Of a DNA stretch of 64,000 nucleotides, positions 33,201 through 44,455 are shown in pieces. The DNA lies in contig LSYV01000004.1 in the NCBI GenBank assembly GCA_001584585.1, forward strand, positions 3,088,383 through 3,152,382. The letters are read 5' to 3'. Under the pieces are notes generated by a model. It made no database searches. It was not told the DNA's origin and worked only from the letters and a program-made list of their open reading frames with translations. Origin of the DNA: Gonium pectorale. Its lineage: Eukaryota; Chlorophyta; Chlorophyceae; Chlamydomonadales; Volvocaceae. The stretch's first letter is position 1; each line of letters opens with the position of its first letter. A program made the translations under genes and the position numbers.

Positions 33201-34310
33201 TGGGCTGGTGGGTGTGGGTTGGCTGCTGCTGCGCTGCGCCCGCCGGCCCTGCCGCCACCCCCGCCCCAGCTACCGCCGGCGCTGGCGGGGACGCGTTGCT
33301 GCGCTGCAGCTGCTGTTGCTGCTGCTGCTGAGGCCGCGACGTCGAGTCTTGGCTGGAAAGTGTGCCACTGTGGAAGGGACTTTGCACCAACGACCTGAGC
33401 GTAGGCGTTGCGGTCCGGCGCCGCAACGCATTGCTGGCCGCGAAGGGCTGCTCGAGCCCCGTACTGTACAAAGCGCCCGTCGCCAGCTGGTAAAGCCACG
33501 GATCATTCAGGGCCTCCGCGGTGCGAAAACGGGGCACGGCGCCGCCATCGGCGGCGGCGGAGGGCCCCACCCGGCCGCCCGCCCCACCATCACCGATCGG
33601 GCGCCAGCGACCCTCCCCGTTCACGCGAGCGTCGCCGTCGCTGCTCCTGCTGCTGCGAGAGCACAAGGAACCCTGCAGGAAAGGAGGAAAGGGACGAGGC
33701 AGCCAGAAGAATAAGAAGCTGGCTTAACGGAAAAGTAGAGGCCAGGACAGTTGGTGGCGATACACGAACAGCAAGGGTCGGGTACATGGGGGTCCAGGCA
33801 CCGGCCCCGGAGGGCAACCAGGGAACCGCAAGCAGCAGGCCTCCTGCTGCCACGTCCGCCTTTGTTATCAAAATCTGAACTTCTTTGAGACAGGCGGGAA
33901 GGGGCGGGGCATGTCCTTAGGTGATGGGACTATGTTCCCAGAGGGTTAGGGAGGGCGCCACCCTGCATGCCCAGGCTACCTGCTCCACAATGCCCGGAAG
34001 CCGCCAGTTGTCTTCTGCTGGCCATTGCACTATCACCGGCTGCAGGTGGAGACCCTGCACGAGCGAAGGGGCGCGAAGTTGTTGGATGGCCTGGACCTGC
34101 TTGCAACGTTCCGACCACAGCACTCACCGGCAGAGGCAACTCGCTGTCTTCCGAAACGCCGTCATCGAATCCATCGAATTCATCTCCGTCGTCTGGTGCA
34201 AGAAAAGCCGTGTTTCGTAGGCTGGCATGTGCCACGAAGCAGCCGCGCTGCTCTGCGCGTACTAACTTACAGTCATTGATGCCTTCGTCTGCCTGGTCCT
34301 GTCCTTCCAT
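30255..34310 (-). CDS. Unrecognised Gly/Ser-rich protein with probable 1-nt frameshift
   Basis: Six exons: 34310-34271, 34192-34128, 34096-33980, 33672-32046, 31643-30935, 30523-30255. The first five join in phase. The protein begins acidic (MEGQDQADEGINDYDGDEFD), has a short ordered block (VIVQWPAEDNWRLPGIVEQ and GRWRPIGDGG), then about 500 residues rich in Gly, Ser and Gln, then another ordered block (TLRIVIDGPGGSYERHRMLL, ILTN-like VLTNSQIQEWMSQHASRLLL). In the last exon the frame ending MSSLLSELP switches to ASDPNNALVQAVVTALQGKE...VAGS at a run of three C bases (30380-30382). With one base fewer there, the protein is 941 residues; as written it reads into low-quality sequence ending at 30115. 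I recognise no family. Confidence 0.7.
30874..30904 (+). repeat. Simple repeat (CCCCAG)n
   Basis: About five CCCCAG units occur in tandem in the last intron of the low-complexity protein gene. Confidence 0.85.
33309..33332. repeat. CAG/CTG codon repeat (poly-Gln)
   Basis: CTGCTGCTGCTG on the plus strand encodes a glutamine run in exon 4 of the minus-strand low-complexity protein. Confidence 0.75.
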
Positions 34311-34560
34311 GCGAGGCAGCCAGGCGAGTGCCCTCAGGGTAGAGGTAAGGCTTCGCTGCCCCAAGTCACTTCTATGTGCATTTGTTGCTATTATGATAAA
34401 GCATACTGTGCGTGTGTAAAGTATGCGCTTCGTAGCGCAGAGCCCGTCCCTAACTGTTTCCACCGTACGAGCCCTTCTTGTCTTCTAGGCAAAGAAAACC
34501 GATGGTCTCTCTGCTACACAGGGAATACAATCGGTGCGCGCAGTGTTTGCGGCTATACCG
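34311..34560. promoter_or_regulatory. Divergent promoter region, low-complexity protein / PDF1B
   Basis: Only 250 bases separate the two opposing start codons. The stretch ATTATGATAAAGCATACTG near 34390 is AT-rich. The promoter role is inferred from position. Confidence 0.45.
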
Positions 34561-36743
34561 ATGTCCGTGTCCTCGCTCCACAAACCACAACTTGTTTCGC
34601 CATCTAGCTCGCGCTGCATGCTCCTGCGTCCAGTAGTTCTTCGAGCTGCAGCGTTCGCGCCCGCGGGGGCCCGGCGCTGTGTGGTGGCGCATGCTGCCAA
34701 GGGCGGAAAGGGCTTCGGGACGACGGCTAAGGTGCTCCAAGAGGTCCCCACGGGTGCGCAGGGCAAACACGATTGAGGGGAAAGCTCTGCCCTGCCTGTG
34801 CCTTTGGCTTCGTGCCGTCCGCCCCACGGGCCAGACACTCCAGTGGCGTTCACCACATTCCTTCGCTCGTTCCTGGCCTAGAGGCTTGAGGCCCGACAGA
34901 AAGGCCACCGCATCCCAGAGCTGAATGGCTTAAGGCTATGCGGTGCACTGAAGCTTGCGCCGCGCTGACCTCTACTGATCGTACCCCGGCCCCGTTCCGT
35001 GGAGCGCAGTGACAAAGCTCGAATGGGCGAGCCCACTCCAGATCATCAAGTACCCGGACCCACGACTCCGGGCCGTCAACGCCCGGATCGGCGTGTTTGA
35101 CGACTCGCTGCTTCGGCTAGCCAAGGAGATGATCGAAATCATGTACCAGTACGTGCCGTATCCGTGGCACATCCGTAGATGTGCATGTGCCCTTGCCGTG
35201 ACGAGAGGCACGTTGCATGAACGTAGAACTGGGGTTGCAAACATGCAATCCCAGTATTGCATGTCAATTGTTGTATTCCAAGGATGCATGCCATGAGGCG
35301 TGCGTCAGCACAGAGGCACAGTCCCAAGGTCCTGCTTCAATCCGCTGGTGCCACCCATGATGGGTCCCAGCGCGCCGCGTCCCATCCCCTGCGCCGCCCC
35401 GTCACGCCGTCCGCCGCAAGGCTCTGCCTGCTGATGCCCTGCACTTTGTTGGGTCATTTCTTTAGCCAAGGTTACGCCGCGTGCCTCCCGGTGCCCTGGC
35501 TTGCAGGGATGACGGAGTGGGGCTCGCAGCGCCGCAGGTGCGTAGCGCGCACGGCCAACTGGCGCGTGACTGGGTGTTGAAACGAAACGATGCAGACGAC
35601 GAGCGCAAGCGCGAAAGTGATGGTGTCGTTGTGGGGCCCAGCTCCAGAGGTAGTCGAAGGGGTGATGTCCCTGCATGTTAGTTCGGCGGCGACCACCACC
35701 GTAGCCCCCCGACGTGACTGGGTGTGTCGCGAGCCCACAAAGAGGCTCTGCTGCTGCTAGGAGCCAGCCAACGTGCGGCGAAACCTGTGTAGGTGCTCGG
35801 CGAACCCCGGAGGGCCTGACTGGGAAGTCTGCCACAAGCCGCGCAAGCCTCTTTCAATCCAAACCATCGGCGCGCTGTGTTGCTGGTTGCTACTTGCCGG
35901 TGCCTACCTTTCACCTGCGGTTGCAATGGGCACGTACGGACAAGTCGTGTGCTGCGGGTACTGTGCAGGTGGGCGTGAACGTGCGGCTGATGGTGTTCAA
36001 CCCCGAGGGCCGCACCCGGCCCGGCAACGAGTCAATCCTGGTCAACCCGGAGATCGTGGAGCAGCTGGGCGGCAAGGAGGTCGGCGAGGAGGGGTGCCTG
36101 TCCTTCCCGCGCATCTACGGCGACGTCGAGGTGAGGGCCGTGTGGGGGAGGACCCTGCACCCCTGGGTCGGCTGGGGGAGCGCGAGGGGCTGCGGTACAC
36201 CGGTCTGGCCGCCGTAGCGCCGCTCCTATGAGGGGAATGGCACAGAACTGGGTGTACATGTTGGCAGTTATGGTACTTGCAATAACGAAAGGACCATGCC
36301 TTGAATAACCTGCAGCGCTCTCGGCAAATCACCATCAAGGCGCTGGACGCGAAGGGGCAGCCCGTCAAGCTCCAGCTGACCGACCCCTGGGTCGCGCGGA
36401 TCTTCCAGCACGAGTACGACCACTTGCAGGTGTGGCGCCCTAAGGTCGTGTACGCATACACGGTGTCATCCTTGCTTGGCGTCAGCACGTGGGCCTGCGG
36501 CCACGGCTTTCACATCCCAGACTGATGGATGGCATCATTGATCCCGCGCATCCTCTTTTTCAACTCTTTCCTGTCCGTCAGGGCATCCTGTTCCATGACC
36601 GCATGAAGCCCGCGGTGGTGGAGACCGTGCGGCCGTCGCTGGTGGCCCTCGAGGAGGAGTTTCTGGCGGCGCACCCGGAGGCCAAAATTGTGCGAGTGCC
36701 ACCGCCCAAGGTCAACAAGGGCTTCGGAGCTGTAAAGAAATGA
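34561..36743 (+). CDS. PDF1B: Peptide deformylase, organellar (PDF1B type)
   Basis: Six exons join in phase: 34561-34753, 35010-35148, 35507-35537, 35969-36130, 36316-36429, 36582-36743, giving 266 residues. The enzyme removes the formyl group from the first methionine of proteins made in plastids (and often mitochondria). All three signature motifs are present: GVGLAAPQ (about 114-121), EGCLSFP (metal-binding Cys, about 163-167) and QHEYDH (two metal-binding His and the catalytic Glu, about 205-210). The N-terminus (SVSSLHKPQLVSPSSSRCML... RRCVVAHAAK) looks like a transit peptide. EGCLS and the DDGVGLAAPQ context favour the PDF1B class. Exon 3 is only 31 bases and carries motif 1. Intron 3 contains a copy of dispersed repeat B. 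Confidence 0.95.
35572..35650 (-). repeat. Dispersed repeat B, copy 2 (PDF1B intron 3)
   Basis: The reverse complement reads CCTCTGGAGC ... ATCACTTTCGCGCTTGCGCT ... TTTCAACACC, matching 29793-29872 in inverted orientation. It lies wholly inside intron 3 of the deformylase gene, 34 bases after the exon 3 donor. Confidence 0.65.
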
Positions 36744-37603
36744 TGGAGGTCGTGCAGAAGCCTACGGGGGGTCCAAGTTCATGATGCTGCACGGGCAAGA
36801 CGAGATAGTGCAGCGAGCAGGAGCGTACGGAGAAGAGCTGCCGGCCGCGCAGCGCAGTGACAAGGACAGCGACGAGAGGCTTTCAGCAAACGGCGTCCCC
36901 GACAAATGTTCCTGATCGTGGTCAGATGTATATACATAGGTACAAAAACACCGACACCATCCCGTTACGAGACCATAGAGGTGCCTCATAGCATACAAAA
37001 CCGGGGCGGAGTGGCACCACGCTGCCAAAGTCCTCGACACCTGGAATCCGCACTCCTGGCATCATTGGCAAATGAATGAGTGTCAAGCGTTCTCCATGGC
37101 AGCCAAATGCACGCAGGCACTGTGACACGTGCACTTGATGAGTGAGTCGTAGGCACGTAATGCACTCCATTTCCGCAGGTCAAAGTCCAAACAGCACAAA
37201 TCAACATCTAGGGTCGTCTAGGTATACCATCTGCTCTTCACACGTTCACACTGTCCTACACTTGCTCATTAAAAGGCCGGAATCAAACGGTCCACACATA
37301 CAAGTCACTGGAGTGGCGACTGAGGGCTGCCAGGCCCTACGATATCAATGCGCTTAAATCTACGGTTGCTTGTGTACGTCGAGAGTCATTTCTGCCCTCT
37401 ATCTCCCCCTCCGAAAACCCTAACCCCATGGCATGTCCACCTTCCCAATTCATCTCGTGTACCCATACCCAAGGTAACTTCTGACTCACGGCCATCAGGC
37501 ACATGAGGGACGGTCAGTAAGCCATCACTGCACACATTAACTTTTCGCTCTGCACTGCTGCTCGTACGCCACGCAGCTAGCCTGCGCCGCTGCGCGCTCG
37601 CAT
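36744..37603. other. Convergent intergenic region
   Basis: The 860 bases between the PDF1B and TXNDC9 stops must hold both 3' UTRs. The part from about 36900 to 37560 is less GC-rich than the surrounding DNA. No exon is visible. Confidence 0.6.
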
Positions 37604-39583
37604 TTAGTCGAAGTCCGAGTCCTCGTCCGACTCGGTCTTCTTGTAGGCACCGCCGCCGCCCTTGCGAATGCCCTTGGGCGCGGCGGCAGCTGCCTTACCG
37701 CCCGCGCTCCAGTCGTAGTCGATCATCTCGCTCTTTGCTAACCGTTCCGCCAGCACGGACGTGTCGAAGTCGTCCTTGCCGCCGAGCTGCACAGGAGTGG
37801 GGCAGGCAGCACATCAGCGCCAGCACGTAGCTTCCGAGGAGTGACATATTACGCAGGATTTCCCCACAGCCAAAGACGCCAGTGATTTGTGCTGGACGGA
37901 GTGTGTGCCCGTTGGGGCGGTCACATTGTGGCAGGGCCACATCAGCACCGTGGAGTGTGCAAGTGCAGCACCTTCGGATGTGAGCACTGGGCCTCAGCGG
38001 CTCGCTTGCCTGCTGAACTATTTCTATATGCGTTGAGGGTCCCAAACGTCGACGCTAAGACCCGGTTCTTCGTGACAAAATTGCAGTGTCGCCCCATCGA
38101 GCATATACCTCGGGTCCCACAAGTCCGCCGCACGGCACGCGCCCCGGTGCAACAAGGTTTCCCTCCACGAACGGGGTCGAAAGGTCATGAACAAGGGGAA
38201 CGGGGGACGATGGACGGCAACACGTGCCTTCCTGGCACGAGACGCTTCCCGCCGTCGAGCCGGCTTCTGGCCCCCAGTACATAACCAACACGTATGGGTC
38301 ACATGCTGTCGCCACGTAGCTGAATGCGGGTACGGAGGCCCACCTGGTCAAAGCCAGCCACGTAGTCCACCGTCTTTTCGTAGCGGATGAGCGCCAGGGT
38401 GGGCAGCATCCAAATTTTTAGCCGGTCCGTCAGGAAGGGGCTCTTCTCCGCGTTGATCTGGTGACACGGCCATGACGGGTTATAAGTCTTCATTAGTACA
38501 TTGGCTACGTGAAGGATGCGATTTGGATGCGGCATGCTGTGGCGCTTTATGGAATTAGGTTGGCTGTCCTTGCCCTGGGCATATCTGCAGGATGCCATTA
38601 AAGCGCATGCGTGCTGGGGACGTGCCCGAAGCCGCAGGCCTGCATCAGATCACACCACCTCCCCCAGAAGCACTGGAGCATTCGGTTTTACCATTGGCAA
38701 CGTCGATGCCCACGAGAAAAGGCGCACCTATCCCCGTGCTAATGGCAGGCTACAGACAGGCCGACTGGCAAACGACGGCAGGGCGGCAAACAATACCTTG
38801 GTTGCGCAGACACCTAGAAGGCAACTGATGCACACCGTCTGCACGTATTCGCAGCCCTGGCCCTCTAAATTGGCCAACCAGGGCAGTTGGCCCCAAGGCG
38901 CCTAAGCAGCTGATCGCCGCACCAGCAAGTGGCACCTGGGCCCATTTTGGAGCCGGGACGCTTCCCCTACCCATCTTAACCCCACGAAACATGTGGCCGC
39001 AAATTGAACGGCCGAGCCTGAGGTATAAGCGCGCCCCAGAAGCCAACAACGCCATGCGACACGTCCTCCTTATGGATAACCTGGCAGCATTCTTGCCCAC
39101 ACGGCCCGCTGCCCGGCCACCACTGCACCGAGGTCATGCGCCCCATTCCACAGCATACCTTGACAAATTTTGTCTCCATGTGCTTCTTGGCGAGGATGCT
39201 CAGGTGCTTGTCCATCACCTACGGGCCGCGGGGCCGCGGGTTGGTGCCAGTCCACCCCGTGACGCGCACATGTGAGCACGCACCTTGCAAGGCCAGTTCT
39301 CGCGAAAGAAGTGGCACACCATCCTTTCTTCCCCCTTCATCTCCTTGAAGAACTCCTGCTCCGTGTGGATCTCCCGGTACTCGCCGTGTCCCCGCGCGAC
39401 CCAGTCCTTCATCTTCTCCTGCCGCTGCTTCATCTCTATCAAGCGCTTCTGACGGATGGCTTCTACATCGTCCTCGTTCAGGTTGTCAAGCTTTTGTATT
39501 TCGCGGTCGACCTGCTGCTCCATTTGCCGCGCTAGCGACACCACCGTCTGCTCAATTAGCTGCTGAGCCATTGCATTCGCCAT
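37604..39583 (-). CDS. TXNDC9: TXNDC9/PLP3 phosducin-like, thioredoxin-fold protein
   Basis: Four exons join in phase: 39583-39284, 39218-39159, 38457-38344, 37786-37604, giving 218 residues, close to the family's usual length. The N-terminal helix (residues 1-55, EQQVDREIQKLDNLNEDDVE) and the thioredoxin-like fold (KGHGEYR-like ARGHGEYREIHTEQEFFKE, MVCHFFRENWPCKVMDKHL, AKKHMETKFVKINAEKSPFL, LPTLALIRYEKTVDYVAGF) match TXNDC9/PLP3. The acidic tail ends DEDSDFD. No CxxC redox pair is present, as in the family. Known role of relatives: co-factor of the CCT chaperonin in folding tubulin and actin, in the cytosol. It is head-to-head with the TEX47-like gene. Confidence 0.93.
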
Positions 39584-39950
39584 CTTTGCGTAGGTGTAAT
39601 TGACTGCACGCAAATCGATTGCCAATACAGGGCAGCGTGTGATAAATTTGACGAGCCAATGCGTGACTGACACGACACTATCTTGAAAGAGAAGCGCGGG
39701 CGTGAGGCATTTGGGTCTGGATTCAGGTTTCGAAGGACGACCGTGCGCGGCCTTCCTGCCAGCGCAATTTTTTTCTCTACCACTGCCCTTATACTGATAA
39801 TATAACATTGCATTACCGCACGGTGTCGCAGACTTTACCTAGAGCAAAGCGTCTGCTTTCTCGCTCCTCGCAGCCATTGAGTGCACTCACATCATGCGCA
39901 CTAGGCTCTGAAGAACCCGAAACACTTGGTCATAAAGAACAAACCCCGGA
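39584..39950. promoter_or_regulatory. Divergent promoter region, TXNDC9 / TEX47-like
   Basis: These 367 bases lie between opposing start codons. An AT-rich element TTATACTGATAATATAAC (39789-39806) is the best TATA-like candidate in any of the shared promoters here. The promoter role is inferred. Confidence 0.5.
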
Positions 39951-41969
39951 ATGGCTGACGCCCTGCGTAGCCAGCTTGAGGCGGGGCCACGCGACTCGCT
40001 GTTGGACGTCATCCTCAACAGGGTAGCAAAAGCAGGGAAGGTAAGAGGGGCCGTAAGGATGCCGGGAGGTGGAGGGGCAGCGGGTTACGTATCTGATGGG
40101 ACCCCACGGCGTGCGCGCAGTCTGTACTCATCACCCGGATCGTGTACGTCGCGAGGCTCCAACAACGGCAAAACACGCTTGACAACGTGAAAGGTACGTC
40201 TTGGTGTGAACAACCCGGGGCCCGGGCACTGTTCGGGCAGCACTTGACCCGCTGAGGGTCCTGTATTGTAGGCGTGACTTTGGGTGTGCTCGCTGACCTT
40301 GGCTAACACGGGTGCATGCCCATTACCGATCCCAGCACATGTATCGCGGATGGTGGAGAAGCACGGGCAGGACGCGGAGATTACCGGCTTCATGCTGCTG
40401 TACCCCTTGTGCTACATTCACGTCATGGAGGTGAGCGCTGTTGGTGCGAGAGCCGCTGTAGTTCAAGCTCCTTGCAGGCTTCGTTTGGCGGGTGTCGCTT
40501 GCGGAGGTCCTGCGGCCGTCGTGTCTGCCGTGCCCGACCAAGTTGTGCAACCCCTCGGCCCTACTCTTGCAGGGCAAGACGCCGCAGCTCATGGCGGTAT
40601 TGCGGGAGCTGCTGACCCACGGGTCTGAGCTGCGTCTGGGCGAGACTCGGGTGCGGCTGGGTCGCGGCGGCAGTGGCTTAGCAAGAGAGCCCGCAACGCA
40701 TGCGGTGCCTGTGGCGGCGAGTCCATTCGACGTGTCCATCTAAGGGGCCGCATCTTGACGCGCGTTGCGATTTGCCAGGGTCGATTCGGCGCTGCACTGT
40801 TGAGGCCAGTGCCGCTACCGTACCTAACTCCCTTCGGCCGTCCCATGGCGGGATGCCCATTCTGCAATCACCCCGTTTAGGCCATCCTGCTCATGCGTGT
40901 TGGCCCATCCTGCTGCTTGTCGCCTTCCTTGCGAACAGGTCATCTCCAGCTGCGAGGACGTTCCGGCTCGCTACTTCTCAGCCTGGTACGCGGCGTTCGT
41001 GCCGTCCGCCAGCTCCGTGGAGGCCATGGACCCGCTGGACGCGTTCGGGTGAGGAGAGCTGAGGGCTGAGGAGGAGGCGACGCGTGGTAACCTTCTTGAG
41101 TGGTTACCAGCTGGAGCAGGGGCGTCCCTCGTGACCGCAGTGGCCCCTCGCGGGAGTTGGCCCCGCTGTAAGTCTCTTGACCTGTTTCAGAGGCGGGTTC
41201 TCACATCAATCCACGATCCGCGATCCCATCTCCTCCAGAGCTGTCAAATCTGCGTCAGATATCAACAACTTCCTGCGGAAGGTCGGGCCTGAGCTCTCCA
41301 CACCCCAGGATGTGGGTACCCTGCGCTTGGCGCACTGTGTGTAGATATGAACAGCGTACTCTAAAAGTGACTATGTGTGCATGCACATTCAAGTGCCATG
41401 AATTGACACACGGCGTAGCCGGGGCACCGGGCAGCTCTGTGTTGGCATGCGGTGTGTTTCAGCGCCTGGGTGACCACAAGTGCCGTGGGACTTGCACCTG
41501 GGTTGTGGGCACATGCACAAGCCCCTGTGCACCGCTGCTCGCCCGTTGCGCAGAGCGAAACCAAGCGCAAGCTCAACTCGGTAGAGTCCTCTTTCGAGGA
41601 CGTGCCCGCGCAGGAGCTGGTCCTATCCCTAACGCCCACAGAGGTGAGCGTATGCCAGCATGGGTGAAAGAGGCGTTGGGCCTCTCTGGGCGGCAGTAAC
41701 CTTCACTTGACAGGGCACGGTACGCACTGTCCTCTGGTCACGGCCTTGTTCTTTGCACCTTGGGACATGCGCACCCTTTCATGCACCCTTGGGACATTCA
41801 CACCCTTTCGCCCACCATCGCTCGTACTGAAAGCTGTTCGCACCCACACTCCATTCGCCACCAGGACGCGCCCACCATCGCCGAGTACCTGGACATCTTT
41901 GACTCGCCGGTCAACGTGGACCTGGAGAGCGAGCAGGTGTGGCCCATGCCGCCTGCGCTCAAGTACTGA
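39951..41969 (+). CDS. TEX47: TEX47-like protein (BLUF-related fold)
   Basis: Eight exons join in phase: 39951-40040, 40121-40193, 40336-40430, 40573-40650, 40939-41048, 41191-41311, 41554-41643, 41865-41969, giving 253 residues. The core SVLITRIVYVARLQQRQ, EITGFMLLYPLCYIHVMEG, LRELLTHGSE and RVISSCEDVPARYFSAWYAA follows the pattern of animal TEX47, whose fold resembles BLUF domains (a strand, then TGxLLxYP, then a helix, then VxxxSEDVPxR). No flavin-binding residues of true photoreceptor BLUF proteins are evident, so light sensing should not be assumed. Relatives are linked to testis and motile cilia, which would suit a flagellated alga; that link is inference. The acidic C-terminus ends VWPMPPALKY. 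Confidence 0.72.
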
Positions 41970-42398
41970 AGGGCGTGCTGGGGCGTACCCAGGCGTTACA
42001 TTATGCTATATGGACGCAAGGGCGACTGATGCATGGGTGGGTTTGGAGGCCGGCGGTGGGCGAGTTCGTTGTAGGCAGGTGGTGCGGCGGTTGCGCTGCT
42101 ATGGAGGCGCTTCGGGGTGGGTCAAGGGGAACGCAAGCCGGTGCGGCCGGCTAACGAAATGGCAAAGGCCTGGGCACTGAGCCAGCACCGGAGCGGAGCC
42201 CGCGCAAGGAGGCCTACGTGCCGCTTGCATGGTACTATGGAGTACGGGCACATCCCTACCAAGTAATTTAAGCGTGGCCATATGCAGATTGCGTGCAACC
42301 TGTATGCTTCATTCTCCTCCCCAAGCTTGATGTTATAAGTGTCGAGTAGGGTGGATAACCAAAGCGCGAGTAACGAGTCGAATCCCCGTCGCGAAGTC

Positions 42399-42403
42399 TG
42401 TAA
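42399..42403 (+). terminator. Candidate poly(A) signal TGTAA
   Basis: This signal lies about 430 bases after the stop of the TEX47-like gene. The assignment is inference. Confidence 0.4.
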
Positions 42404-42433
42404 TACAGCACGATGGCGGGCGTGTTGAGTCCG

Positions 42434-42438
42434 TTACA
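42434..42438 (-). terminator. Candidate poly(A) signal TGTAA (minus strand)
   Basis: TTACA on the plus strand lies about 215 bases after the PSMG1 stop codon. If both assignments hold, the two convergent transcripts would overlap by a few tens of bases. Confidence 0.4.
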
Positions 42439-42652
42439 TTGTCAGCCATGCATGCCCCTATGCAGTCATTGAGAGCAACTGCGAAAGGGAGCAGTCACTG
42501 GTAAGACTCGTGGAACAGCGCAGCGTCTCGTCTTCCATACGGTCACGCGCCGTCTCACGCACGCCATGCTGCACCCCGTCCTGCGCGTGCCGAACATGAG
42601 TCAGTCGCGGACCCTCATGTTATCGCCGGGGCGCCCCGGCCTGGTAGCACTC

Positions 42653-44455
42653 CTAGGCGTACACCTCCGACGCAGCGCCCAGCCCGAGCGACCTCCGCGC
42701 AGCCGCCAGCACGTTACCGTCGGCCAGCGCCTGCGCCGCAGCCGGCGCGCTGAAGCTCTGCAGCGCGACGCGCAAGGCCCCGGCCAGCGCCGCCAGCAGC
42801 GCCCAGCGCCCCTCCGCCACCATCTCCACCATCACCAGCAGCTCGGCCGACTGGCTGCGGACCTGCAGCATGGCGCGAGTGCACAGGGTGGGGTTGGCTT
42901 CCCGGGCCCCCTTGGCGCAGTTGAATACGTACAGCTACGGTAGCCGGTGAAGCCAGTCATCGGTGTGCGGTATCTGTGCGGACTTGTGGAGCAACACACC
43001 GCAAGCACGTTCTCAGGCTTGGGCACCGGCTAACCTATTGCGAAGTCATGCAGAGGGCGCGGGCCGTCCCACGAGGACCACACAGCCGCGCTCGCACCTG
43101 GCAGTGGGACAGAAGCGCTGCCGGTAGGCCACCGACGACCGTCCCCGTGGGCAGCAGGGGCGCGGGAAGCTTCCCTTCCTGCTGCTGCGCGGCACGGGTG
43201 CGCAGCGAGAACAGCAGCTCCTCCTGGGATGCGTCACCTGCAGACAAGCAGCCAGCGCAGAGAATCAAAAGATGGGACACTACTAGCCCGGGGTGATGGG
43301 TAATGGGCCAGCAGGCCACCGCAGCGAACCCGCTGCATCCCAGCCTCGAATGCAAATATACTCGCGCGCTTGCTCCCCGCGCCAAGAACAAGCACTTGGA
43401 AATACGTTCGAACCTCCCTCACACATGCTCGAGGCGTGCACCTTTCCCTCCCCACACAACCAGCCCCCGCCGACTACTCGCTCACCTTGCCCCCGAAAGT
43501 GCTCCGCCGCCATGGTCCCCAAGAAGACCGCATGCCGACAGCCCACCTGCCCCAGCACTGACCGCGCCCAGGCGGCTGCCCGCTCCCGCGCCACCTCGTA
43601 CTGGCAGCACACAAGCAGGACGCCGCTGCCGCTGCGCTCGGGGAGTGAGTACACGCAGCAGAGCTGGTCCGACAGCAGCGGCTCGCTGTGGCCGGCGGCT
43701 CCGGCATCGGCACCGCCCGCGCACAGGGCGCTCAGGCTGGCACCTGCCAGGCTGACTCCCGGGGCCAGCACGCTACCAATCAGCTGCAGAGGCGGATGGG
43801 AGGGACAGGCATGGAGGTGATTGGCGAAGCACAGCATGGGCATTTTGGGACGATTAGGACAGCAGCTGCAGAGAGCTAGAGCAGCGTAGAACGATGGACA
43901 GGATGCTCCGGGGAGTCTCCACTGTGCGGAAGAAGCAGGCCAGCCAATCAAGGAATACGTCGGCGGCACGTGGGCCTGCTAGCATACCTGCTTCCCAGGT
44001 ATGCCCTGAAGTAGCGCGCATGAGGTCGGGCACGTGGCAACGATCTGCGGCGCGAAAGCAAGTGGAGCGTGGGCTGGCGCACGGGAATGATTCCTGACGG
44101 AAAGCCGGAACCGGACAGAACGTCCGGCGGCTTACCAGCACATCGCAGGACAAGCCGTTTGGATAGAGCGTCCGCACGAGGCCCTTGTTCCACTGCAGGC
44201 AGGGGCAGACTTAGTGTCGTGTAGCACGCCCGCAAGGTGCTCTTCCACAAGACATACCACGCACACGGCCGGTCTCAAGTACCCTGAGGCTGAGGGCACA
44301 GCGGCCTCCTCCTCCTCTTGGAGCACGGCACGACTGGGCGTGAACACTGCAAGGGTCACATGCATGGCCCTGGTGAGCATGCAAGAGCAGCAGGAACGAA
44401 ACACATGCGAGTGGATTGTGCTTCGCTTACCATCTGCTTGTTCAAAGATGTCCAT
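42653..44455 (-). CDS. PSMG1: Proteasome assembly chaperone 1 homologue
   Basis: Six exons join in phase: 44455-44431, 44346-44258, 44192-44136, 43783-43486, 43237-43098, 42862-42653, giving 272 residues (human PSMG1 is 288). The C-terminal part aligns well by eye: PLLPTGTVVGGLPAALLSHCQV (human has PNIVHDLPAAVLSYCQV), followed by a helical stretch LLVMVEMVAEGRWALLAALA. The middle (CCVYSLPERSGSGVLLVCCQ, VARERAAAWARSVLG) fits the central strand-helix unit of PAC1. The N-terminus is short and acidic. PAC1 pairs with PAC2 to guide assembly of the 20S alpha ring in the cytosol and ER. The start MDIFEQAD was chosen because it alone gives an in-phase junction to exon 2. Confidence 0.82.

Larger units (their letters stand above)
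41970..42652. other. Convergent intergenic region
   Basis: The 683 bases between the stops of the TEX47-like gene and PSMG1 hold both 3' UTRs. No exon is seen. A TGTAA is present for each strand. Confidence 0.6.

Noticed and set aside
42340..42400. A T-arm-like GAGTCGAATCCCCG string suggesting a tRNA
   Set aside because: I could not draw acceptor, D and anticodon stems around it.
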